Origin: Rhizomucor pusillus
Taxonomy: Eukaryota; Mucoromycota; Mucoromycetes; Mucorales; Lichtheimiaceae
Length of the DNA stretch: 39,032 nucleotides
NCBI GenBank assembly: GCA_900175165.2
Contig: FWWN02000155.1
Location: 1 to 39,032, forward strand
Reading direction: 5' to 3'
Of this stretch, positions 19,601 through 28,779 are shown in pieces. Positions within the stretch are counted from its first letter, which is position 1, and the number at the start of each line of letters is the position of its first letter. The notes beneath the pieces were generated by a model that saw nothing but the letters and a program-made list of their open reading frames with translations, searched no databases and had not been told where the DNA came from. The position numbers and the translations under genes are program-made.

Positions 19601-20984
19601 CTTATAAGTTCTTGATCAGCGCTGCTTGCAAAGTCATGCACATGAACAATCTTGTTCTTGACATAGAATAGCTGGTTCTGATAAACTTGATGCGCTGGAC
19701 GCTCTCTTTCCAGCTTGAAGACGATCAGACCGCTGTCGTGACCTGGCCATATAATGAGATTTATGCAAGTCATATATAATTCAACTGAGCATTGCTTACC
19801 TGCAGCGAACAAATTTAATTCTGGATGAGCTGCGAGACACCAGAAACGATCATGGTCTCTGCGGAAAGTGGCAACAGAAGTGCGCTTTGTCATGTCCCAC
19901 ACTCGGATTGTTTTATCTTCTCCGTTCGAGAGTATCAGTTCGTGCCTAGGGTGGAACACAGCGCTGGAGACGTTGTTAAAGTGTCCTCGACAACTGTCAA
20001 CTTCCCATGCCTTGGTATCTGACGGAATAATAAGTAAAAGCTCCTAATATCAATACCATCCAGATATGCGCAAGCTCACCATTCATTCTCCATAGCTTCA
20101 CCTGGCGATCGTCACCGGCAGAGACAATAAGAGGTAGAGTCGGATGAAATGCTGCCCAGTTTACACCTTGGTCATGACCTTCAAGGACGTATTTGACCAT
20201 GACATCGGTGGATCCGAATAGATCTGCCTGGGAATTCTGTCGGGCAAAGGGATCTTCGAATGTCATGGGTGTAGGTGCCTGGCTTTTCTTACGCAGGGCT
20301 GTGACATTGCAAGGAACAAATTAGGTACGGCCATAGATGCTTCAAACTACTGCCTCTTTGGCTTACCAGATACGTCCCACACACGAACCGTTTGATCCAT
20401 CGATGCTGATACAACAAGGTCGTTCTTTGGATGGAAAGCAGCACTCATGACGTAGTGACTGTGTCCGGTCAACAAGGCGATGCAAGTTCTCGACTGCCAG
20501 TTCCAAATACGAATGGTCTGATCGTCCGAAGCTGACAGAATCCAGGGATACTCATGGTGGAAACAAACCGTGCGAACGTAGTCAAGATGGCCGTTAAGCG
20601 TGAATAGGCATCGACGTGTCTTATAGTTCCAGACTTTAATTTTATAGTCGTCACCTCCCGAGACAAACAGCGGTTGCGTTGGATGAAATGCGATACCGCG
20701 TACAGGACCTGTTGTATTGATGTTGAGAATGACGCGTTTGTATTCAGAGTAGTGGGAATTGCTTTACCATCGTGTTCGTCAAAGCGTTCGAGGAGTGTGC
20801 CCATGCGGTAGTCCCAGAGCTGGATGGAGCCATTATGCAACGAAGCTAATATCCACGGACGTTTTGGGTGGAATGCTAATCCCTTAACCCGATTGCTTTT
20901 GGATTCAAACTATTGTTGCCAACTTTCAGTTCATCTCTTTACGTGTAACAGTGTTAAGTTTGCGTCCTGTACCTTTGTAAGCAT
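16685..20984 (-). CDS. COP1: coatomer subunit alpha (alpha-COP)
   Basis: Scaffold subunit of the COPI coat, which carries retrograde Golgi-to-ER and intra-Golgi traffic and binds dilysine cargo signals. Eleven exons in transcript order: 20984-20973, 20909-20768, 20708-20367, 20298-20080, 20018-19800, 19742-19519, 19452-19068, 19012-18874, 18811-18415, 18359-18161 and 18102-16685. All ten introns are GT-AG, 55-68 nt, and every phase closes. The product is 1231 residues, against 1224 in human COPA. The first exon encodes only M-L-T-K. The N-terminal WD40 propeller (about 1-320) shows repeated [11 protein letters not shown] and [10 protein letters not shown] blades. A second propeller and helical solenoid follow (Y-Q-R-T-K-N-Y near 700), then an acidic linker (about 820-900). 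The C-terminal epsilon-COP-binding domain includes a C-P-F-C and C-T-V-C pair near 1190-1215. The gene is complete with no sign of decay. Confidence 0.97.
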
Positions 20985-22362
20985 CTGCATTTTAAAGTGA
21001 CATGCGACTGCAAGAAAAACGTCAAAGATCAAATTGCGAGATGCTCACATTTTGAAGGACATACCCCGAGATTTCCTGCAAGAAGGAGCGGCTTCTGATC
21101 TAGAGTGGCAAGATGAAGCTCTTCCTGGAGCGGCTGCAACGTGGAGCTGTATCAGTAAATTCAAAGGCCGGTCGCGTCTCCCCGGCTCATGCTGACAGAC
21201 AGATGTGTACTTCCAGGCCATGTATGTATTTCAAAGTTCTGCGTGCACCTTTGTCACAATCAGTATCATTATATTACATGAGAGTTACCCGTAAGAATCG
21301 ATCTCGTTATTATTCTCATAATAACATTAATATATTTAATATCGCACTTGTTATTTAGAATTCTCTGGATCAAATTGTATTGTTTCAAGCAAGACACTAG
21401 AATGCATTTTATCACTACATTAGGTGAATCCTAGCTGCTGTTGCGTTTGCACCTTATTCCATCGAAAATCAGAGAAAGATTACATCATTATATTCTATCC
21501 CTATGGTATAAACAGCATTCTTGCATAGAGTTAGCTTGTTATCCTACGTGGAGATGCTTCATTGACGCTAGATCTTGGCTTTTTCACTGTCACAAAGATA
21601 TGCAGTACACAAGTTGCGCGGTGGATGGACTTTGTTGTACATAGCTTAAATATTATGTACTGTTTTGCAGAATATAAAAAGAGTAGAGCAAAGGAGAGAT
21701 GAAAAGAGAAACAGACAGAAGGAGGCACGCGTCAGTCTTTTTACTTTTGCCTTTCTTCAGTAGAATCCATAAGTCTAATAGTATACAAGGTCTTCATAAA
21801 TTCTGTACAGGTCTCCTAAATCTGTCATCAGCTATGCAAGATTTCCTTACTTATTATCTTGGCAATAAATGCTATGTACGGAGGACAAGTCGGTAGTAAG
21901 ATCTTATGTTTCTTGCCATATGCAGCGTGGAAAGTCTCAGACCTTGAGTAACGTGCTAGCCCATCTGTTGATGTTTTATTTACATGCAGAAAAGAAGAAG
22001 CATCCATACATTCACTGTACAGTGAAGGAAGAGAATGAAAAAAGAACCCAAACATCATGATGATCGCATATGAAAAATGTATAAAGTTATGAGTATGTGT
22101 GTGTGTAAGGCGTGGGATGTATGTGAGAGAGAGCAAAAAGAAAATAAAGAACCATGTAAAGGCAGCGAGGGAAAGAGGGGAGTGATTGATTGATTAATTG
22201 GTCCGGTTATCCAAATATCAATATTTTAAGCAGTAAACTTTTGTTGTTCTTGTTGTTGTTCGTTTCGAAAGGAGTGACGTCGTTTATGTTGAAAGCCATG
22301 AGACAAGCTGGGTAAACGTCTCGATGTGCTTATTCAAACAGCTGCAGAGTGAGATACAACTT
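20985..22362. other. gene-poor stretch upstream of alpha-COP
   Basis: Contains the alpha-COP promoter and AT-rich sequence. There is a short GT microsatellite (about 22094-22107) and TGAT repeats near 22185-22195. Open frames of 60-100 codons on both strands show no motif; I see no gene. Confidence 0.5.
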
Positions 22363-22540
22363 TCATTTCAGAAGTGGACAACTTGATCTCTTGTGTCCGT
22401 ATTTGCCACACCAAGCGCTATTGTGTTGACAGCTAAAAGTCAGCAACCTTTCCACAACTGGCGTGCAGACATATTTCTTTCTACTCTTACCACTGGCCAC
22501 CTTCGAGGTTCAAGGGCTTAATTGTGATTAAATGATTCAT
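22363..22540 (-). CDS. possible spliced micro-ORF with zinc-knuckle-like end (39 aa)
   Basis: On the minus strand a TATATAAA box (22625-22618) lies about 78 nt before an ATG at 22540. Exon 1 (22540-22491) ends at a strong GTAAGA donor. The 58-nt intron has a GCTGAC branch site and TTTTAG acceptor, typical of this window. Exon 2 (22432-22363) continues in frame to a TGA. The 39-residue product ends in W-C-G-K-Y-G-H-K-R-S-S-C-P, which looks like a CCHC zinc knuckle whose first Cys is replaced by Ser. It may be a genuine microprotein, the 5' end of a longer gene, or a relic of a Gag-type zinc knuckle. No family is assigned. Confidence rests on promoter and intron signals only. Confidence 0.25.
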
Positions 22541-23826
22541 GGATACGTGACAACAAGAGTGAAAGATGTCTTGCAGAGGAAAGAAGGAGGGAGATCGCTT
22601 TTGAATAACAGATCAGATTTATATATGTTGTCGCGAGAAGATTGGCTTTTTTTTAGATCACAACTGATTTGCATGTTCCCGACTTTATCCAAAATAGACT
22701 TTGTTCTTTAGATCCATGAGGGTCGCGCGTGGAGTAGACGGTTTCTCCCCGAAAGAATCCGTGCAAGTAGTAAGGGACCAGATTTCTAATGGGGACTAGA
22801 GCTCTGGGGGTGCCACGGGAGGGATGAACGCTGAAGTGTACGTGAGTACCATCCTGTCAACCTGCAGGTATTAACAGGAAGCACGTTTCCCATGACCTGC
22901 TCAACGACGGATCTCTTGCTCATCCTCGTGGCGCCCATTCCGCTAATTGCCTTGAATCTTTCTAATCCTCAACTTGCTCGGGGACGAATGCTAGGTCTCC
23001 TAAGAAGCTTGTCTTTATTTTAGTTTATCCCGTGGTTTGCCCCCTGTTTCACGATCCTGCATAGATCCCCCGGACGTCAAGGGTTGCTTAATCATGCTTC
23101 CTGTCACCACACTCCTCGTGCTCTCAGCGCATCGCGAAAGGTAACATGTATATCCGATGTAAATAATGTGTACGTGCGATTATCGTGCGACTAGGGAAAG
23201 AAAGACTAAAATGTTGATCAGATACAAATATCGTCACACGCGGCAGAATCTACGCAACTATGCATATCACAGCCTGTATTACTACTGCACTATCCTGGTA
23301 GATTACTTTTTATTTTTTGAAAAAAAAAAAAAGGTTAAGAGGCGAGTCCCTCATTGTTCCGGGTGATCGGCTTGCCGCACATTAAGTTGTACAGTCACGA
23401 GGTTGCCAAATACGATCTATAAAGACCGCTGCAATCAAGCTCAAAAACTGCGTACAAGCGCACGAACACAGTCTGTCAAAGGCACATAGTTTATTTTGAT
23501 AGCAGGTAACACAAAGCGTGCTCTTGCTGTGCTTTACAACATGTGGGCCAGAAATGGATTAGCTTTGCTTGCAAGCTCACAATGTGCTAAACAGGTGTTG
23601 CATAGCATAGCGTCCCTATAATAACAAATCTTCGACATGCACGGCACAGTGCCCCGGCAGCGACAGCAGCGAACCACACCGAAAAGGTTGCTATGCTTCC
23701 AGAGGAACTTTATGTACTGGCCTACTACTTGGTAGAGTTTATTAATAGTTTCGAACGTCAAGGATTAATAGAGTCTTGCTGATCTCCCTAAGCGGAGTAG
23801 CTGCCTAATGTACGTTCTGTAGATGT
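22541..23826. other. gene-poor stretch, partly GC-richer
   Basis: Apart from the TATA box of the micro-ORF there is nothing I can call. About 22700-23100 is visibly richer in G+C than its surroundings but has frequent stops in all frames. A minus-strand frame at 23761-23534 encodes a Cys-rich sequence, but its only start is internal and no promoter is evident. Confidence 0.45.
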
Positions 23827-24153
23827 TTACACTTCGTCGTCTTCTCCTTCATCGTCATCTTCATTTTTGTCTTTGTCTTCTTCTTTATTTTTTTGCATTT
23901 CTTCTACGTGCTCGTCCCCATCTTCGTCCTTGTCGTCTGTTTCGCGTCTACGAAGCGCTTGCACTTCGTCCTTTTGGCTAACGGCATCCGCAATAGATTG
24001 AACAGTAACGTCTTTATTTTCTCGGGATATGATGGCAGCGGTGCGACCGTCTTTGGGAACATTAAGTTTTCCGCTAGTTTTGGTGATAGGTTTTGCTTGG
24101 ATCAAAACCGCTTGAAGGAGTGCAAGAATGATCAACGAGCGAAGGAAACGCAT
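23827..24153 (-). CDS. small secreted protein with acidic tail (108 aa)
   Basis: Minus-strand single-exon gene. I start at the ATG at 24153, where the product begins Met-Arg-Phe-Leu-Arg plus a hydrophobic core, with signal peptidase cleavage after residue 20. An in-frame ATG eight codons upstream (24177) would put polar residues in front of the signal peptide. Residues 21-66 are neutral to basic, a triple Arg (68-70) is a candidate processing site, and 71-108 are an Asp/Glu/Lys tail ending in an almost pure Asp/Glu run. There is no Cys. A TATAAAAA box lies about 70 nt upstream of the ATG. The plan and tail composition match the genes at 7249, 1147 and 12285, so I place it in the same group; true homology needs alignment. 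Function is unknown. Confidence 0.65.
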   Translation of the reverse strand: MRFLRSLIILALLQAVLIQAKPITKTSGKLNVPKDGRTAAIISRENKDVTVQSIADAVSQKDEVQALRRRETDDKDEDGDEHVEEMQKNKEEDKDKNEDDDEGEDDEV

Positions 24154-26144
24154 GTCGATAAGCTGAAGAGCGTGCAACTGTATACGGATGTCGATGAAGA
24201 GATTATTAAGGTAAATATGCGCTTTTTATAGCCACATCTAATGTAAAATTTGTGTGCTTGAGCTTCGCTCAACTAGGTAAAGGACATTGTGCTGAGCAGT
24301 ATACACAATCTTTCGACTCCTTGCGAGAATAATATAAAGTAGATGACCCATAGCCAGACGAATAAGGAACAGCAGTAGAGGAGTTCTAGCAACAATACAT
24401 TCTCCTGAAAATTGACAGCAATTTCGATCAAACTAATCTTGAAGGAGATTAATACATCTTCAAGAATAATTATCTCTGCAATCAAACAGTATTGCCGATT
24501 CTAAGTCGATATGCTATCGGATGAAGCACCCGTATCGTGAATTGCTAGTGTTGAAAGTCCAACGGATTCATGGGGTGCTAAAGATATCCATCTCCTTGGA
24601 CACTGACGTTAAACTTGCAATTCATATTATCCCATCTCCTCAATGCGATTTATACCTAACGTACGTATCTTCTCCTATATTGCGAACCAATGACAAGCTT
24701 CCCTTTTCCGCATAGCAAAAGATGAACACAGCGAGCTCTGGGAACCGAATGCCATCCGATCCAACCAAAAAGGAAGTAGCCATGCTGTGGCTCCCGACTT
24801 CCGCTAGTGAGAGCATCGTCAAGGGCGGATGAGTCCGAGAATTTTACCACAGGAAGCATCATCTGGATTCCAAAACGAGTGCAGATAGCGCAAGCCCTAA
24901 TTCATTTATCCTACACAAATATTCAGTGACTTTAAAGCACTTTAAATTTCTGCAGGCAGCAAACTATTGGTATCACACATCACAAAGGAGGTTCCATTCC
25001 GATGGATAAATAACTTTGTGCGCATCATATTGTCAGGCATAAAACCGCTCTTGCCATTTTTCTCGTCATCCAATATATTGAGGTTTTCTTGGAGTGTGAG
25101 CAGTGTGAGCTTTTTGTTAAGTGCCTCTGCCGTTTCATCGAAGTAGGTCTCGGATCGAGGTGTTTATCGATTAAACCAATCGGCTTCAGCACCATCGCCA
25201 AACTTGAGTTGAGCTAGGAATTTGCAAGACCTTATTGAGCATAGGAACTCATGCTGTCATCTTCAGTTATAGCTTACCCATCTGCAAAATGTGAGCGGTT
25301 TTTCTCCCAAAAAGCTTCATCGATTTGCGACAACGCCTTTACATTCGTTATTGGTGGCGAGCGTGCTTATCAATGTGCATTTGTCTGCCATGAAAGACCT
25401 GCTCAGGTCTCGAACGCCGAGCGTCAACGGTTAAAACAGTGTCTTCCTATACCAGATCAAATCTCTTCCTAAGTTTGTACCTACTACGTTTTGTTTAGAT
25501 CTGGGTCTACTCGCCCCTCTAATGTTGTTAGCGTTGGTATTGTTGCAAGTCTGCACGGCAGGCTGAGGAACAGCATCGTGAGAACCTTCGTACTTCAAGC
25601 CACAACACCCAGAAGAAAAATGTAATTAGGAAAAGTTTCAAAAGGTGATCTCGAACTTCTTCGTGGCTCCTTCCACAAATTCTTACTGAGTCATTCCAGA
25701 GATACTGGTGACAAGCGCGTTCAAGTCCATGAAGCCCTCTAAGGCTTTGAGGATACCACCTTTTTAAGGAATTTAAGCACAACAGAGACTCTAGCATTGA
25801 TGCAGCATAGCAGCAGTTGAATGACTTGATAGGCGACTATTGGCATTAAAAAGTTTATAATTGTGCAGATCAAAGGGTCTTCCTTTTTTGATCAAGACTC
25901 AGAACCAGGCTTTATTGCTTTGTGTAGCTAGCCAGACAATTTGTGAGACGAGATCCACGATGCGTAGTATCATAATGGATAACAAAAAACCTAACGTCCA
26001 ATACTGTTCCGCTAAAGGTGCTCCTCGTAAACAAGATGAGTCCTGCGTTTACACGGTACTTGAAAGTTGTGCAGCTTGACAAATACACACTCTGCATATG
26101 AGTATGCGTGGATTCAGCTATACAGGTCATGAATATCATGATCC
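24154..26144. other. gene-poor stretch between secreted gene and PRA1
   Basis: It starts with the TATAAAAA promoter (24223-24230, minus) of the preceding gene. The rest, about 1.9 kb, has only short open frames on both strands. Those at 25251-25472 (plus) and 25797-25528 (minus) are the longest without stops, but neither has a recognisable domain. A faint C-x-R-S-H-E-E-V-R-D-H-L-L string in the latter is not enough to call a retroelement. Confidence 0.45.
24223..24230 (-). promoter_or_regulatory. TATA box of the 24153 gene
   Basis: Read on the minus strand as TATAAAAA, about 70 nt before the ATG at 24153. Confidence 0.5.
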
Positions 26145-26156
26145 TATATATATAAA
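26145..26156 (+). promoter_or_regulatory. TATA box upstream of PRA1 gene
   Basis: TATATATATAAA about 190 nt before the PRA1 ATG at 26344 and about 55 nt before an upstream ATG at 26211. Confidence 0.5.
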
Positions 26157-26343
26157 GATCCACAGACACGGGAAACCCAAGCAATACTTATTGCAAATCA
26201 ACTGATCGCAATGTATGCCCTTGGCGTTGTCCACGCGTGCCTGAGTTTCTGTGGACAATGCTTGGCGACAAGAGCGAGTCCATTTCTGGACTTGGCAAAT
26301 TTGAATTCCTCACCTTTGTTTCACCAGAACACACGTCCACCCA

Positions 26344-27085
26344 ATGTCAGAACCACTGTTATCCGGAGCAGCTGCGCAACACATTGGCAATGCTGTCGCT
26401 TCTGAAGCACAATCGCGTCTTGCATTTTTGCAAAAGTTTCGCGAAGAGAAGCTCAGCAACTTGAGACCCTTGGGCGACTTTTTCGACAGGAACCGGATTA
26501 GTTTCACCACCAACTTTGGAGAGATCAGCAGGCGATGGAAGTAAGTGTACACTTGAACCAACAGTGTAAGAGAAGTGCGCAACTCAAACTGCAAGCTAGT
26601 TATAACTTGCAATACTTTGGTGCCAATTATTTGCTCATCATTATTGGTCTCTCGATCTATGCTGTGTATGTCTTATACGGTTATCCATTTGTGTAGCTTT
26701 AACTTGCGATGTCTGACACGGCATGTTTGGATAGCGTGACAAACTGGTGGCTCTTGTTTACCATTGCTTTTATTGTTGGCGGATTTGCACTGATTTCACG
26801 GCTTAACGGACCATTGTCTATCGGTGGTGCTACTCTGTCTCCATCATCGCTGTATGCCGGTTACGCTGGAGCTTCATTGATCCTTTTGCTATTTTCTGGC
26901 GCAACTGGTGCAGTGTTTTGGATCATTGGTAAGTGCAAATGGAGGTGTGACTGATCCAGGCTGGCACAGGAGAAACTCACTCGTTCCTTCCCTATCTAGG
27001 TGCTGCTGCTATAATCATTCTTGGACATGCCGCATTGTTGGAACCTGGTCTGGAAGGCGAATTCGGCGCAGATGCCCAAGTGTAA
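26344..27085 (+). CDS. PRA1 family protein (Yip3-like prenylated Rab acceptor)
   Basis: Four-helix membrane protein of the ER/Golgi that binds prenylated Rab GTPases (yeast Yip3/Pra1). Four exons: 26344-26540, 26600-26665, 26735-26928 and 27000-27085, with GT-AG introns of 59, 69 and 71 nt. The product is 180 residues, close to yeast Yip3 (176). Family marks are the N-terminal L-R-P-L-G-D-F-F-D and F-G-E-I block, then Y-N-L-Q-Y-F-G-A-N-Y directly before the first hydrophobic pair. A second hydrophobic pair starts at about 118 and holds W-I-I-G-A-A-A and G-H-A-A-L. The tail is acidic. At the first junction only the acceptor ending at 26599 (CTAG) keeps the frame and the family spacing; the nearer CAAG does not. 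An overlapping upstream ATG frame (26211-26405) may reduce translation. Confidence 0.93.
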
Positions 27086-27457
27086 GAAAGTAAAAAAGCG
27101 ATCTAGAAAGCAGACAGACACTCGTACACTCCATTATCCTTTCTTGCCTTTATGTTTTCCTATGGCTCTCTTTTTATTCATACATCTCGTACATATACTA
27201 TTCCTTTTTTAGATTAAAGCGGTAATTTACCGTTATTCCTTGAATTACACACCTGATAAGACAGGGTTATCGTACGCTCTCATTTTATAAGTATGCATGT
27301 ACAACCGCATTCAAAAGCCTTTTTTCCCATCCTTTCCGAATCCTCGGGTGACGTCGCTAAAAACGATTCTATTCCGCATTTTCCTACTGGTCGCTTCCAT
27401 ATGTAAAAGGCTCAGCAGCAACTGCGCAGCTGCATTCTTTCAAATTATTTGATATAC
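27086..27457. other. intergenic PRA1 to agmatinase
   Basis: No gene. It contains the PRA1 3' flank (a T-rich tract at about 27160-27210) and the agmatinase promoter, with a TTTATAAG at 27284-27291. Confidence 0.5.
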
Positions 27458-28710
27458 ATGCGCATCCTCCACACAGCAGCAAACCTGATCCATTTGACAA
27501 CTTTGACGACTATCACCGTGGCACGACCCGGACAGCGATACATTGAACACGAGAATGACTATACAGAGCTGGAAGAAATGGAAAATGTCTTCGGCGGCAT
27601 AGGCACGTTTGCGCACTTGCCACATGTACAATGTGTTAAGAACGCGTCCGCTGAATTTGACATCGCGTTTTTTGGATTTCCATTCGATACAGGTTGGGTA
27701 TCTAGAGAAAAAGTCGGAGGAACGTGTATTCAAGGTAGATTTTTGTTTTTTTCGCTGCAGCTGTCAGTTACGACCGGGAGCTCGATTCGGTCCAACGGGT
27801 ATTCGTGAAGGATCTCGTCGAAGGACACTGGTGGGCGGATACAATATACCACAGGCAGTAAACCCTCTGGACAACTGGGCTACAGTGGTCGACTGCGGCG
27901 ATGCCTTTATCACGCAAGTAGTATACTTATTACTTTTCGGGTTCGCAGGATGTCTGCTAACACACTGTTATTTCGCATGCAGACCGTATGACAATGCCGC
28001 GGCTTTATCGCAGATGCAGCGAGCATATGAACGGGTGCTGTATCGATCACCAGTAGACCTGAGCCGAGGTAAATATCTACGCATTATTTCCCTCGGCGGC
28101 GACCACACCATCACCTTGCCTATACTTCGAGCTTTGAAATCTGTTTACGGCCCTGTCTCAATCATCCACTTTGATTCTCATTTGGATACATGGCGTCCAG
28201 AACCACTGCTTGATAGCAGCGGCTCCATTGCTGATATCAACCACGGTACTTATTTTTTACCATGCATCACAAGAAGGCTTGCTTGTGAAGGGCGCATCGG
28301 TGCACGGCGGAATCCGTACAAAGCTTATTAGCTTAAAGGATTATGAAGATGATGAAGAGTTTGGGTTCCGAGTGATTGAGGCTCGCATTATTGACGATAT
28401 TGGCACCAAGGGGATCATTGAAAAGATCAGACAAATAGTCGGCGACAACTTGGTTTACTTATCGATTGATATCGATACTCTGGATCCTGCATTTGCACCA
28501 GCAACAGGCACACCAGAGACTGGCGGCTGGAACACTCGCGGGTTCAGGACGATCCTGCAGGGTCTAGAAGGATTGAAATTGATCGGAGCAGATCTCGTCG
28601 AGGTTTCCCCTGCTTACGACACAAATGCTCAAGTCACATCGCTGGCTGCGGCCGACATATTGTTTGAAGTCTTGTCCTTAATGGTCCGAGATCCAGTATA
28701 TGCGAATTAA
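27458..28710 (+). pseudogene. agmatinase/ureohydrolase family gene with two apparent frameshifts
   Basis: The product matches Mn-dependent ureohydrolases of the fungal agmatinase type (agmatine to putrescine plus urea), with a possible N-terminal signal sequence (about 1-22). Exons are about 27458-27692, 27761-27913 and 27983-28710. The second intron is 69 nt with a GC donor (GCAAGT) and is in frame. Metal-binding motifs are present: G-G-D-H-T (about 28095), D-S-H-L-D (about 28173) and S-I-D-I-D-T-L-D-P (about 28462). Two breaks occur. After canonical splicing the first block lacks one base at about 27770, where related proteins read S-Y-R-P-G-A-R-F-G-P. Alternative sites (donor 27698, acceptor 27767) would restore the frame with a changed junction. 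At 28253-28258 a run of six T carries one T too many for the frame that continues A-S-Q-E-G-L-L. It may be a recent pseudogene or homopolymer assembly errors. Confidence 0.8.
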
Positions 28711-28779
28711 TGTAGTAGTAATAAAAAAGCAGAGCTATATTTCCTGTAGCACTACAGATTCAACAAAGATATTCCCCAT

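Noticed and set aside
23534..23761. Cys-rich 75-codon minus-strand frame
   Set aside because: No signal peptide, promoter or intron signals, and the cysteine spacing fits no zinc finger I know. Left as possible chance.
25528..25797. Minus-strand frame with a C-x-R-S-H-E-E-V-R-D-H-L-L string resembling the zinc finger at the end of some non-LTR reverse transcriptases
   Set aside because: No reverse transcriptase motif is found around it and the first cysteine pair is missing. Too weak to call a retroelement.
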